Both the position numbers and the translations under genes were made by a program. Shown one piece after another: positions 1-10,135 of a stretch of DNA of 64,000 nt. The stretch is from Eublepharis macularius (taxonomy: Eukaryota > Chordata > Lepidosauria > Squamata > Eublepharidae), in NCBI RefSeq assembly GCF_028583425.1, contig NC_072790.1:155924397-155988396 (forward strand). The letters are read 5' to 3'. The notes under the pieces are model-generated. The model ran no database searches and was not told where the DNA came from. It saw nothing but the letters and a program-made list of their open reading frames with translations. Numbering within the stretch: position 1 is the stretch's first letter; every line of letters starts with the position of its first letter.

Positions 1-240
1 CCAGTATACTGTGGTGCTCAGAGTAGTAGACCACAGTTCAAAATCCCCACTCTGCCATGAAATTTGCTGGGTGATCTTGAGCTAGTCTACACTCTCAGTT
101 TAACTTACTGTACAGGGTTATTTTAAAAATAAAATAAGAAGGGACAACTATTATTTTATTACGTAAGCTTTAAATTTATTAGCTGCCTTGGTGGCCCTTG
201 TGAAGAAAGAAAGGTGGGCTATAAATTTTGTTAAATAAAA
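1..240 (+). repeat. tRNA-derived SINE (Sauria type), 5' end cut by window edge or truncated
   Basis: The sequence has a box-B-like stretch (AGTTCAAAATCCCCACT) followed by the conserved body 'CTCTGCCATGAA...GGGTGATCTTGAGCTAGTC...CAGGGTTATT...AAATAAAATAAG'. It ends in 'GAAAGGTGGGCTATAAAT' and A/T-rich tail. This order matches the Sauria tRNA-SINE family of squamates, whose tail resembles a LINE 3' end. Box A is weak. It is non-coding. Confidence 0.65.
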
Positions 241-268
241 TGACATCATAAATGTCTACTGCTCTGAG

Positions 269-674
269 TGTCAGGTGCTCAGGATCACCTGTCATATTCA
301 ATACCCCTGCAGCTGGGGCCAGGCAGCTGAAGCTGATGCTGTTGAGGTGATTCTGTCATTTGAACCCAGGATGGGAAATTGAGAATGGGAGGTGTTTGTT
401 CCTGCTGCAATCTCTTCCGAGTCTGGGAGCCTGCCTGGCCTTGAGAAGTCCATGAATCACACAGCCTGTTTTCCTTCTTGCAGAGTTAGAGGACTGTTTG
501 GAGAAAGGAGGGGGGAATTAGGAGTAGCCTTGGGGAACCTATATCTGCTTGATGCTTGTCTGTAGCCACCAGTCCTAGCAATGATGGTATAAGTGTATGA
601 CAACTGGCACCTTATCGATAAAGAACTTTTACTCCTGAAGTGAAGTCTCTTGAGAATTGCCTGGCATCCTTACA
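269..674 (+). repeat. 5' LTR of the gypsy element
   Basis: This is a 406-bp LTR with TG...CA ends. It carries 'AATAAAG'-like sequence near its 3' end ('GATAAAGAAC', about 618-627), a possible polyadenylation region. The same blocks recur in order at 2031-2165 and 10024-10102. The base before it completes CTGAG, the target duplication. Confidence 0.85.
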
Positions 675-738
675 GATTGCTAAGATTGCCTTCTTTAACC
701 CTCGGACCTGACTCACTCTAGGCTCCTAACTCTGAGTC

Positions 739-1421
739 ATGGCAGCTGAGGGAGGCAAAGGGGCCAGTGTAGCAGAGCCCACCGAGGGAAGCCTTAAAGA
801 TCCCGCCAAAGAGCATGGGCCCAACACAGGAGCGTTGGCTGGAGATACTGCATCGACTGAGGGAAGCTTTGAAGACCATGCGGACAAGCCAGGGTCCGAC
901 GAGGAAGATTCCTCGGAAGATTCCTCGGAAGATTCCTCCGACAGAGGAGAGGAACCAAGGAGAAAGGAACACAGGGAGCTACCTCCGTCGATGGAGCAGC
1001 CAGCTTTGGGCTGAAATGGGAAAGCTGAGGAACGATGTGTATACTTTTATGGAAAATCTAACTCACATGTATGCATTCATAGAAAATGAACCGGGACAGC
1101 TAGGACAAGCTGTCCAGCCACAAGGAAACCAACAGCCTAACCCACCTGCTCCCCTACCCAGACAAGCAAGCAGCTCTGGTGCCACCAGGCCAACTGCCTG
1201 TCCCTCCCCCAGGTAGGCAAAGAGCCCCAGTGTCAGCTGGCACACCGGCCCAACCTGTGTGCCCAGCAGGAGTCCCGGCTGGACCGATCCCTGTACCTCC
1301 ACTTCAGCTGCCATGGGAGCTGTGGAATTTAGAAGCCTGCTTTGAAGGGAACCCAGAGGAGTTGGGGCACTTTCTAGTGCAAGAGGCAGAATTCTCCCTT
1401 CCAAAGGACTCAAGGTTTTGA
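739..1421 (+). pseudogene. gag: gypsy gag remnant, frameshifted
   Basis: The reading continues through three frames. It starts at ATG 739, shifts near 1010 into a segment with 'LWAEMGKLRNDVYTFMENL', then shifts again to a proline-rich stretch ending with 'CFEGNPEELGHFLVQ'. That last motif resembles the start of the capsid-like domain in sushi-class gag and its domesticated PEG10-type relatives ('F-(D/E)-G-(N/D)-P-E-x-L'). An acidic triplicated stretch (three GATTCCTCGGAA-type units, about 907-940) encodes Asp/Glu-Ser-Ser repeats. The gag core and zinc knuckle are absent. Family assignment is by motif only. Confidence 0.65.
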
Positions 1422-1431
1422 AGGAAAATCT

Positions 1432-2013
1432 TTGCCAATGCTAGGCACAGACCCAGATGTGAAGGGGGGTGATTTAAAAGACTGGTGGACTAGAATTGTG
1501 CTGCAGTGGGATGTAGTGAAACAAATGTTGGAGAGGGCGAAACATGATTATATACTTCAAGCACATAAGAAACCTTCACCCCCTTGGGAACTGAAGAATT
1601 TGAAAGGAGTACAACCCAGCAAGAAACTAGGATTGAAATGCCTGGGTCCTTTCAAAGTGAACCATATGATCAATGATGTTACTGCTGAACTGGAATTGCC
1701 CCAAAATCTGAGGCATAAGCACCCAATTTTCCATTTCAACCTCCTCAAGGAGCCTGGACCTGACAAGTGGCACCCTGACCCTGTGGACCCACCTCCTATC
1801 TTTATAGACGGACAGCCTCATCAGGAGGTTGAGCTCATTTTGGACTCCAAGTGGAAGAGGGGGGTGCTGTACTACCTAATTCAATGGAAATATTTTTCAA
1901 AAAGCCAAGCTGAATGGGTAAAGTCTACTGATGTGACAGCCAAGAAATTGGTGCAGGCTTTCCACAGAAAATATCCAGAAAAACCATGGTGCGGGGGGGG
2001 GGGGGTGGATTGA
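1432..2013 (+). pseudogene. pol: gypsy integrase C-terminus with chromodomain
   Basis: This 193-codon open frame has two recognisable parts. The first is the integrase C-terminal GPF/Y-like block ('KCLGPFKVNHMIND', then 'LRHKHPIFHFNLLKEP'), matching the 'G-P-F...H-P-x-F-H-x-S-x-L-K' pattern of gypsy integrases. The second, about residues 130-185, is a chromodomain ('EVELILDSKWKRGVLYYLIQ', W-K-Y and E-W-V blocks). Chromodomains direct integration to particular chromatin in chromoviruses. The N-terminal 45 residues appear to come from further upstream in pol or gag-pol joined by deletion. The catalytic DDE core is missing, so no activity is expected. The frame ends beside a G-rich tract and the 3' LTR. 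Confidence 0.8.
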
Positions 2014-2030
2014 TGTTCAGGGGGGCAGGA

Positions 2031-2165
2031 TGTCAGGTGCTCAGAATCACCTGTCATATTCAATACCCCTGCAGCTGCAGCTCAAGCAGATAGCCTTCGG
2101 GAACCTATATCTGCTTGATGCTTGTCTGTAGCCGTCATTTCTAACAAGGATGGCATGTGTATGAT
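2031..2165 (+). repeat. 3' LTR of the gypsy element, first part
   Basis: Begins TGTCAGGTGCTCAGAATCAC and follows the 5' LTR with an internal deletion (the 5' LTR segment about 320-525 is missing here). It stops within 'GTGTATGAT', where CR1-A was inserted. The rest resumes at about 10024. Confidence 0.85.
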
Positions 2166-2187
2166 GTGGCAAGGATGTGGCAAGAGC

Positions 2188-2891
2188 ACATGGTGGAGAG
2201 CTGAAGCTAGAAGGTAAGGGTTTGTTGTCTTTCTGCCTTTTGCCTTTCCTAGCTACTGTGTGAGAAGCTGAGGGTGAGTGGGTTCTGTGTAGCTTGCTAG
2301 AGAGTGGTTCTGGTTAAGTTCTGTGTGAGGCTGTCGGGGGCTGAGTGAATTGCTGTTGTGAGGCTGTTGGGGGCTGAGTGAATTGCTGTTGTTTGCAGCT
2401 GGTTGCTGTTGCTTGTGGTTACAAGCCCCGCCCCCTAGTGTCCTGGGGCCCTGCTGGGCTAGGCAGGAAGGCACCTTTTGAAACAAAAGGCTCCTCCTCG
2501 CCAGAGGCAGAGCAGAAGCACCTGAGCTGAGGCAAAAGAACATGGTGGAGAGCTGAAGCTAGAAGGTAAGGGTTTGTTGTCTTTCTGCCTTTTGCCTTTC
2601 CTAGCTACTGTGTGAGAAGCTGAGGGTGAGTGGGTTCTGTGTAGCTTGCTAGAGAGTGGTTCTGGTTAAGTTCTGTGTGAGGCTGTCGGGGGCTGAGTGA
2701 ATTGCTGTTGTGAGGCTGTTGGAAGCTGAGTGAATTGCTGTTGTTTGCAGCTGGTTGCTGTTGCTTGTGGTTACAAGCCCCGCCCCCTAGTGTCCTGGGG
2801 CCCTGCTGGGCTAGGCAGGAAGGCACCTTTTGAAACAAAAGGCTCCTCCTCACCAGAGGCACAAGCCTTTGGCGCAAGCCAAAGGGCTCTT
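2188..2891 (+). promoter_or_regulatory. CR1-A 5' UTR: two tandem 352-bp promoter-like monomers
   Basis: The stretch starting ACATGGTGGAGAGCTGAAGC at 2188 recurs at 2540, a 352-bp period. The second copy diverges after about 2860 into a unique leader. Within each copy a shorter direct repeat 'GAGTGAATTGCTGTTGT' appears twice. Tandem monomers ahead of ORF1 resemble the promoter monomers of some LINEs. Promoter function is inferred. A small inverted repeat CCTTTGGC/GCCAAAGG (2870-2887) lies just after the monomers. Confidence 0.7.
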
Positions 2892-2989
2892 GCCCTGTGG
2901 CTCTTAGCCTGGGGGATCTGTCTGGGGGACCTGAAACTCTGCTAGTATACTGGTTCTGCTAGTACTCTAGGTATATTTGAAAGGCAATC

Positions 2990-3944
2990 ATGTCTACTGA
3001 AGCCCCCTTCGCAGTCACCTGCATGGAGTGTGCCATGTTTGTTTTCCTCCCAGAGAAGACAGAGTTCACTTGCCAGAAGTGTAAGCTGGTCAGAGTTTTG
3101 GAAGAAAAGGTTCAGAGCCTGGAGGAGAGGATCACCACCCTTCAGGAGATCAAGGAGGGAGAGGATTTTATTGACAACAGCCTGCGGGGCTCCGCACAGT
3201 CAAGAAGAGGAAAGTCAAGGAGAAGGGGAAAGAGTCGATCTCCCTTATGAGCCTCCTCTCAGATCTACAATACAAACCCGAAGGTGTCAACGAAGAAGAT
3301 GCTCTGGTCCACTTGAGCTCAAGAATTGCTTTGAAGTGCTAGAGATGGTGACTGAGGTGACAGTGGAAGGAGAACTGCAAAGATCTGGAAGAAGGAGTGC
3401 AGAAGACATGAGGCCTCATGGAAGTGGAAAAAAACAGAAGGTGGTAGTCGTCGGGGACTCCTTGCTCAGGGGTATGGAACGCTATGTCTCTGGGCCAGAT
3501 CCCCTATTCTGAGAGATGTGTTGCTTGCCGGGAGCCAGAATTCAGGATATTACTGACTGGCTGCCAAAACTCATCAAGCCTGCTGATAAGTACCCGTTTG
3601 TGCTGATTCATGTGGGAACGAACGACATGGCTTCAAATACTGTTGCAAGAATTAAAGAAGATTACGAAGCCCTTGGAAGGCAGTTGAAGACATTGGGGGC
3701 TCAGGTGGTATTCTCTTCTATCCTTCCAGTCACAGGAAGAGGAGCACGCCGGGAGCGGACCATACTTGAGGTGAATCGCTGGCTGAGATGGTGGTGCCGG
3801 CAGGAGCGCTTTGGGTTCTGGGACCATGGGATAGGTTTTCTTAGAGAAGGCCTTCTAGCACATGATGGGCTTCACCTCTCAAGGGCAAGGAAGAAAACGT
3901 TTGGAACGAACCTGGAGAACTTCATCAGGAGAGCTTTAAACTGA
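2990..3944 (+). pseudogene. CR1-A ORF1 (zinc finger, coiled coil, SGNH-type esterase), broken
   Basis: The ATG at 2990 opens a protein with a C-x2-C...C-x2-C finger ('CMECAMFVFL', 'CQKCKLV') and a short heptad region ('VLEEKVQSLEERITTLQEI'). The frame shifts near 3200. An in-frame TGA at 3510-3512 then splits the esterase domain. Esterase blocks are clear: 'VVVVGDSLLRGM' (catalytic Ser), 'HVGTNDMA' and 'HDGLHLSRA' (catalytic Asp/His). CR1 ORF1 proteins of this type are RNA-binding retrotransposition factors. At least one frameshift plus one stop mean no functional product. Confidence 0.85.
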
Positions 3945-4956
3945 TGCCACAAGGGGCAGGGGACGATCGACATGGCGACTTCAATGATGAAGTGAACACA
4001 GTGGGGACCCACCTGGGTAGGACAGGTCAAATAAAGGTACAAGGCTACAAGTGTCTATATACCAATGCCCAAAGTATGGGCAATAAGAAAGAAGAGCTTG
4101 AGCTTCTATTGCAAACAGAGGGCTATGATATAGTAGGAATTACTGAGACTTGGTGGGATGATTCCCATGACTGGAATGTGCTAGTGGATGGTCTATGAGT
4201 TGTTCAAGAAAAACCGGAAGTGTAGAAGAGGAAGTGGAGTGGCGTTGTATGTAAGGAGAGGGCTTGATTGTCAAGAAGTTATGGAGAATGGGGCGGACAG
4301 CCCAGTGGAAAGTATATGGGTAGAAATAAGGGGAGGAAGGACAAAGGGTATTATTGTTGGAGTCTGCTACAGACCACCTGACCAGCGAGAAGAAATGGAT
4401 ACTGCCCTCTTTGAGCAGATTGGCAGAGTATCCAGACATCAGAACCTTGTAATTATGGGTGACTTCAACTTCCCCGATGTGTGCTGGGAGACAGGCTCAG
4501 CAAAGCGTCATGAATCACGCAATTTCCTGACCTGCCTGGCCGATAACTTCCTTTTTCAAAAGGTGGAGGAAGCTACAAGGGGTTCGGCCATACTAAACTT
4601 GATATTAACCAACAGGGAAGAATTGGTAGATGAGATGAAGGTGGTGGGGACATTAGGGGGAAGTGACCATGTCCTTCTTGAATTCCAGTTGCTGTGGGGA
4701 GCCAAGGAAGTTCGTAGCCAGACTCGTAGGTTAGATTTTCATAGGGCCAACTTCGATGAACTCAGAGGCTTGATGAGAGTCATTCCGTGGGGGAGTGTGC
4801 TGGAAAGAAAAGGAGCAAGTGAAGGGTGGACCATTCTCAAACACAAGCTTTTGCAAGCTCAAGCCCTCACTATCCCAGCAAGACGGAAACATGGTAAGGG
4901 CTCCAAGAATCCGATGTGGATGCACAGAGAGCTCCAGAATAAGCTAAGGGAGAAAA

Positions 4957-5212
4957 AGGGGACTGGACAAATATATGGAGCAGAGGTCCATCAGTGGCTA
5001 TTAGCCACAGGAGATAGATGGTATTCTCTTTGTGGGGAGGTGGTGCTCTGTTGTCTTGGTGCTGGAAGGAAGGCAGTGGGAGGGCTTCTGGTGTCCTGGC
5101 CTCACTGACAGTCCTTTAGATGGCACTGGATTTCTAGCCACTGTGTGTGACAGAATGTTGGACTGGATGGGCCACTGGCCTGATCCAACATGGCTTTGCT
5201 TATGTTCTTATG
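4957..5212 (+). mobile_element. 5'-truncated CR1-B-family tail inserted in CR1-A ORF2
   Basis: By eye the 256 bases match 14986-15241, the 3' end of CR1-B, with no difference. The piece holds the last codons of ORF2 and the 3' UTR and ends CTTATGTTCTTATG. The CR1-A endonuclease frame stops at its left edge and resumes after it ('EMFRKWREGQPSKEEYMRV'). AAAAAGG lies on both sides (4953-4959 and 5216-5222). It is a typical dead-on-arrival CR1 copy of a young family. Confidence 0.9.
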
Positions 5213-5746
5213 CTTAAAAAGGAAATGTTCAGGAAATGGAGAGAAGGACAGCCCTCTAAAGAGGAATATATGAGGGTTACGCAATGTTCCCTCTAAGCGG
5301 TGAAGTGTTGTGAGCCAGAAATCCAATTTGTCAGCAGCAACTTGCAAGTTGTGAGTGCACCTTTTCCAAAACCAGAATCCATTTGATTAAAAGACTTCAG
5401 AATTAGATTGCCTGAGGCATTGATATTGGGTGCCCCCACCCACTTATGCATATGTAATCTCCACATCAGGCCACTGCATGGTAACTGTCAAGAGACAGAG
5501 GGAAAACAAGGGGAAACCGAATCCAGACAAGGCAAAGGTAATGTTGGTTAGAGAGGTTGATATGTTGGATGAGCCTGCATTTACCTGCATTGAATGGAGG
5601 TGGATCTGTTTTGACATACTCCATTAAATGTTTCTGAGTTTTATTAGCTTCTAGCCATCCAGTGAAAATGCATGTCTGTATAAATTTATCTGCGTGTCAG
5701 ATGAATTTAGCCATATCTTCCAATGTGGCCATTTCTGCTGCAGTAG

Positions 5747-6250
5747 AATCATAGAATCATAGAACTGGAAGGGGCCGTACAGACCATCTAGTCCAACCCC
5801 CTGCCCAGTGCAGGATCAGCCTAAAGCATCTCTCTCTGACAAGTATTCATCCAGCCTCTTCTTGAAAACTGTCAGTGAAGGGGAGCTCACCACCTCCCTA
5901 GGCAGCTGACTCTGACCATGAAAAATTTCTTTCTAATATCCAGCCGGTACCTTTGTGCATGTAATTTAAGCCAATTGTTTCGGGTCCTACCCTCTGCTGC
6001 CAATTGGAACAGCTCCCTGCCCTCCTCCAAATAACAGCCTTTCAAATACTTAAACAGAGCAATCATGTCCCCCCTCAACCTCCTCTTCTCCAAACTAAAC
6101 ATTCCCAAGGCCTTCAGCCTTTCCTCATAGGGCTCAGTCTCCAGACCCACGATCATTCTCATCACTCTCTTCTGCACTCTCTCCATTTTGTCCACATCCT
6201 TTTTGAAGTAAGGCCTCCAGAACTGCACACAATACTCCAGGTGTGGCCAT
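5747..6250 (-). mobile_element. CR1 3' fragment, antisense
   Basis: The plus strand starts with AGAATCATAGAATCATAG, the reverse complement of the CR1 octamer tail. The minus strand encodes the end of CR1 ORF2 ('FWRPYFKKDVDKMERVQKR', 'YEERLKALGMFSLEKRRLRG'), close to CR1-A. It is a 5'-truncated insertion inside the hAT-type element and has no product of its own. Confidence 0.9.
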
Positions 6251-6689
6251 AGTCAAGCTTAACACCAGTTTTATAGCTGAAGAGAAATATATATCTCTTT
6301 TAAACAAACCTAATAAAATCACTTTTGGATCTAAAGGAATGTGACTTCCTGGCATCTTATTGATGAATTGAACCGCATACTATCAGAAATACAAACATCC
6401 ATTGTCACCAGAAAGCTGGGATCTAATAAAACTCACAAACATGTAATGGAATATGTCAAAACAGACCCACCCTTATTCAGTGCAGATAAATGCAGGCTCC
6501 TCCCATATATCAGCTTCTTTTACCATATATTAAAGACTGCATCTTTAATTTATGGAATTCACTACTGCATGATGTGGCAACAGCTAGAGGGTATTAGGGA
6601 CTTTAAAAAATGATTAGAGAAATGTGTGGATGAAAGGTCTGTTCACAGGTTTTTTTGCATAAGGGTCAACTGAATACTCCATGTTTAGG

Positions 6690-6835
6690 GGTAGTATACC
6701 TCCTGAGCCCAAACCAGGATAGCCTGATCTGAAGCTAAGTAGGTGCCCCCCCCCCCGGTGTTACTTTGCAGAAGCAGGCAATGGCAAACCAATTCCGTAC
6801 ATCTCTGGCCTTAAAAACCTTGCAGGGCTGCTATT
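6690..6835 (+). repeat. 5S-rRNA-derived SINE, degraded
   Basis: 'GCCTGATCTGAAGCTAAGTAGG' is shared in part with the internal promoter region of 5S rRNA (TCTGATCT...GAAGCTAAGCAGG). A poly-C tract replaces the middle. The body 'GCAGAAGCAGGCAATGGCAA' followed by 'CCTTAAAAACCTTGCAGGG' fits the 5S-Sauria SINE of squamates. The tail is missing. Confidence 0.6.
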
Positions 6836-7259
6836 TATTTTGTTTTGTTTGTGAGTCAATACAATCAACAGAATGGGGCAGTCAGTGAACAATGCAATAG
6901 GGAATGGGTTGAAGATGTTTGAAAACAATTAGCAGTTGGATACAGGGCTTAAAGTATTAAGAAACGAGAAGCTAATTTCCCAAACATTTATACCAGGGTA
7001 ACAATGTGGGGCAGACTTGATGCAGGGCCCAGGTTTGATTGTCAGCATCAGAGGGAGAGGGAGAGATTCCACATTTTTAACGTTTTTTTCTTTTAAATTG
7101 TGTTATGTAAAAACAATCAATGCCTGCGTCTCCTGACTGGTAAATCACTCACAGTTAGATGGTGCCAACTTTATCCGAGAATCCATCAACCAGTCCATCA
7201 AAGCAGTCCATCTCCAGTCTATCAGCCAATTTCTGGAGAACAGAACATCACGTTGCGGC

Positions 7260-7905
7260 CTCCTCCAGCTCCCGAGCTGCGGGCGTGCAGTGGAGCGACT
7301 CCCAGCACTGCAAGCATGCAGTAGAGATGCCCCAAAGCCGCCTGCCCCATGTCGCCGCTGCCATCGGCTCCCAGCACTGTGGGTGTGCGACAAAAAGGCC
7401 TCAAGGCCCCCCACCCCCCGCCGCCTCCCAGAGCTGCGAGCATGTGGTAAAGAGCCCTCAAGGCCGCCCTCCCCACACCGACGCCGCCACCGGGCGCAGC
7501 GTGCATGTGGCGGAGAGGCCTCAAGGCCATCTGCCCCACACCGCCGCCGTCGCTGCTGAGCACAGCATGCGTGCGGGGAAGAGGCCTCAAGGCTGCCTTC
7601 CCCATGCTGTCGCCGCCACCAGGCACAGTGTGCATGCGGCGGAGAGGCCTCAAGGCCATCTGCCCCATGCCGCCGCCGCCACTGAGTGCAGCGTGCGTGC
7701 GGCGGAGAGGCCTCAAGGCTGCCCTCCCCATGCCGCCGCCACCACTGGGCACGGTGTGCATGCGGCGGAGAGGCCTCAAGGCCATCTGCCCCATGCTGCT
7801 GCTGCCCCCAGCTCCTGGTGCTGCGGGTGTGCGGCGAAGAGGCCCCAAGGCTGCCCACCCCAAGCCGCTGCTGCTGCCACCGCCGCCTCCTCCTTCGTCC
7901 ATGCC
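7260..7905. repeat. GC-rich minisatellite, period about 63 bp, some ten units
   Basis: GAGGCCTCAAGG-type cores start at about 7395, 7452, 7515, 7581, 7644, 7707, 7770 and 7839, giving spacings of 57, 63, 66, 63, 63, 63 and 69. Alternating units end '...CATCTGCCCC' and '...CTGCCCTCCCC', so there is a dimeric higher-order period near 126 bp. The period is a multiple of three, so several frames stay open on both strands (up to about 319 codons). I judge these frames non-coding because their open state follows from the repeat. Confidence 0.85.
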
Positions 7906-10023
7906 ATGGCTGGGGCCGCATCAGCCCCTTCTGGCAGGAAACAGGGAAGGCAGGGGGCGGGCCTGGGGCCGGGTCTACACCAGGCACACCAGGCCAGGGC
8001 TGCACCAAGGCGGGGCAAGGGCATCACAGGCAGGCTGTCGGGGTGGGAAACAGGGAAGTGGAGGCCCAGGGCGCCATTCTGTGCGCTGGGCTTTGTCAGA
8101 TGTGCGCTGGCATGTTAAAATTCATGCGCCATTGCGCACCAGCGCACGTTACCGGGAACGCTGGTTACTAGGTACTGCAGATCAGCCATCAGAGAGGCCA
8201 AAGCTCAGTACGAGCTGGGTCTGGCCAGGAGGGCTCGCTACAACAAGAAAAACTTCTACAGATATGTGAGAAGCAAACGCAAGGTAAAAGAGGCAATTGG
8301 ACCGCTGTTGGGAGTAGATGGAGAAACTCTGATGCAGGACAGAGAAAAAGCAGACAGGCTTAATTACTTTTTTGCCTCTGTTTTCTCCCTGAAGAACTCA
8401 GGCACATCTAGAGATAGTAGAAAATGTGGCAGGACACCTGAGTGGCTAATTGACATTGACAGAGAGGTAGTGGAGAGGCATCTGGCTGCACTGGATGAAT
8501 ACAAATCCCCTGGGCCGGATGGGGTGCACCCAAGAGTGCTGAAAGAACTTTCCAGAGAACTTGCAGAACCCCGTCCATCATCTTCAAGGCCTCCTGGAGG
8601 ACTGGGGATGTGCCACAAGATTGGAGAAAAGCGAATGTTATCCCAATCTTTAAGAAAGGGAGGAAGGATGACCCGGGAAACTACAGGCCGGTCAGTCTGA
8701 CTTCTGTTGCTGGGAAGATATTAGAACAGATTTTAAAGGGATCAGTCGGTAAGCATCTGAAGGACCACTCAGTGATCCAGGGAAGTCAGCATGGTTTTGT
8801 TCCTAACAGATCTTGCCAGACCAACCTGGTTTCCTTCTTTGATCGAGTGACCAGCTTACTGGATCGGGGGAACTCTGTTGACGTGATTTATCTGGATTTC
8901 AGTAAAGCTTTTGATAAGGTCCCCCATGACATTCTGATGGGCAAACTGGAAGACTGTGGAGTAGACTATAGGACAGTTCGGTGGATAGGGAACTGGTTGG
9001 AGGACCGCACTCAAAGAGTGGTGGTCAACGGCGTTTCATCAGATTGGAGGGAGGTGTCCAGTGGGGTGCCGCAGGGCTCGGTTTTGGGCCCAGTACTTTT
9101 CAATATTTTTATCAATGATCTGGATGAAGGAGTGGAAGGGCTGCTCATTAAATTTGCTGATGATACCAAATTGGGAGGGGTAGCAAACACCCAAGAAGAC
9201 AGAATTAAAATTCAACAAGACCTGAATACTCTGGAGAAGTGGGCAGCTGTGAATAGGATGCAATTCAACAAAGACAAGTGCACAGTATTACACCTGGGCC
9301 ACAAAAATGAGAAGCACAAATACTGGATGGGGGATACACTTCTGGGCAGTAGTATATGTGAAAGGGATCTTGGGGTAAGAGTAGACTGTAAACTGAATAT
9401 GAGCAGTCAGTGTGATGCGGTGGCAAAAAAGGCTAATTCAATCCTGGGTTGTATCAAAGGGGCCATAGCATCGAAATCGCAGGAGGTCATAGCCCCTCTC
9501 TATACTGCCTTGGTCAGGCCAAACCTGGAGTATTGTGTGCAGTTCTGGAGGCCTCACTTCAAAAAGGATGTGGACAAAATCGAGAGGGTGCAGAGGAGAG
9601 CGACAAGAATTATCAGGGGTCTGGAGACTGAGCCCTACGAGGAAAGGCTGAGGGCCTTGGGAATGTTTCGTTTGGAGAAGAGGAGGTTGAGGGGGGACAT
9701 GATTGCTCTCTTTAAATATTTGAAAGGCTGTCATTTGGAGGAGGGCAAAGAGCTGTTCCAGTTGGCAGCTGAGAGTAGGACGCGAAGCAATGGGCTAAAA
9801 CTACATGCACAAAGGTACCAGCTGGATATTAGGAAAAACTTTTTCACAGTCAGAGTAGTTCAAAAGTGGAATCAGCTGCCTATGGAGGTGGTGAGCTCCC
9901 CTTCACTGGCAGTTTTCAAGAAGAGGCTGGATGAATACTTGTCAGAGATGCTTTAGGCTGATCCTGCACTGGGCAGGGGGTTGGACTAGATGGTCTGTAT
10001 GGCCCCTTCCAACTCTATGATTC

Positions 10024-10102
10024 TATGATAACTGGCATCTTATCAATAAAGAACTTTTACTTCTGAAGTGAAGTCTCTTCAAAGTTGCCTGGCATCCTTA
10101 CA
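10024..10102 (+). repeat. 3' LTR of the gypsy element, last part
   Basis: 'AACTGGCATCTTATCAATAAAGAAC...GGCATCCTTACA' matches the end of the 5' LTR (about 600-674). The next five bases, CTGAG, are the target duplication. The piece is separated from the LTR start by CR1-A. Confidence 0.9.
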
Positions 10103-10135
10103 CTGAGTTCCTTGAAGGAATGGCTGGTAAAAATT

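Larger units (their letters stand above)
5282..8163 (+). mobile_element. hAT-type non-autonomous transposon inserted in CR1-A ORF2
   Basis: The left end CAATGTTCCCTCTAAGC and the reverse complement of the right end (CAGCGTTCCCGGTAACG) form an imperfect terminal inverted repeat. The CR1 coding sequence reads through if the element is removed. The right flank GTTACTAG (8164-8171) pairs with a left flank GTTACG (5276-5281), that is an 8-bp duplication with TA lost on the left. No transposase is seen. The cargo is an antisense CR1 piece, a 5S SINE and a GC-rich minisatellite. 5310-5745 and 6260-6690 hold no recognisable gene. 6480-6615 vaguely resembles a LINE C-terminal tail. Confidence 0.75.
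3944..9956 (+). pseudogene. CR1-A ORF2 (AP endonuclease and reverse transcriptase), broken by insertions and frameshifts
   Basis: Endonuclease blocks occur at 4050-4700: 'LYTNAQSMGNKKEEL', 'GITETWWDD', 'GVCYRPPDQ', 'MGDFNFPD' and 'GSDHVLLEF'. A frameshift falls near 4190. The frame is cut at 4957 and 5282 by insertions and resumes at 8164 ('RYCRSAIREAKAQYE'). A one-base shift near 8568 precedes the RT: 'NYRPVSLTSVAGKILE', 'YLDFSKAFDKVPHD', 'SGVPQGSVLGP', 'KFADDTKLGG' (FADD near 9153). The C-terminal part has 'LVRPNLEYCVQFWRPHFKKD', typical of CR1. The product would nick DNA and copy RNA by target-primed reverse transcription. It is inactive here. Confidence 0.9.
2166..10029 (+). mobile_element. 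CR1-A: near-full-length CR1 LINE inserted in the gypsy 3' LTR
   Basis: Order: tandem 5' UTR, zinc-finger/esterase ORF1, endonuclease-RT ORF2, short 3' UTR ending in ATTCTATG-type octamers, as expected for CR1. The boundary repeats TATGAT (2160-2165 and 10024-10029) could be a short target duplication or microhomology with the octamer tail. It is interrupted by a younger CR1 tail (4957-5212) and by a hAT-type element (5282-8163). Removing those two gives a continuous ORF2 order. Several frameshifts and a stop make it dead. Confidence 0.9.
269..10102 (+). mobile_element. Ty3/gypsy LTR retrotransposon (chromovirus type), internally deleted and split by later insertions
   Basis: Two LTRs start with TGTCAGGTGCTCAG and end with CATCCTTACA. 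The whole element is flanked by the 5-bp direct repeat CTGAG (264-268 and 10103-10107), the expected integrase footprint. Only about 1.36 kb of internal DNA remains: a broken gag and the integrase tail with a chromodomain. Protease, RT, RNase H and the integrase core are missing. The 3' LTR is interrupted by CR1-A, so the element is older than CR1-A. A purine-rich tract sits just before the 3' LTR (about 1991-2030). It cannot move on its own. Confidence 0.85.

Noticed and set aside
6690..6760. Possible 5S rRNA gene
   Set aside because: Only a short internal-promoter-like part matches and a SINE body follows.
7145..8118. Long Pro/Ala/Arg-rich open frames on both strands (up to 319 codons)
   Set aside because: They lie over the 63-bp minisatellite; a period divisible by three keeps many frames open, with no domain or gene context.
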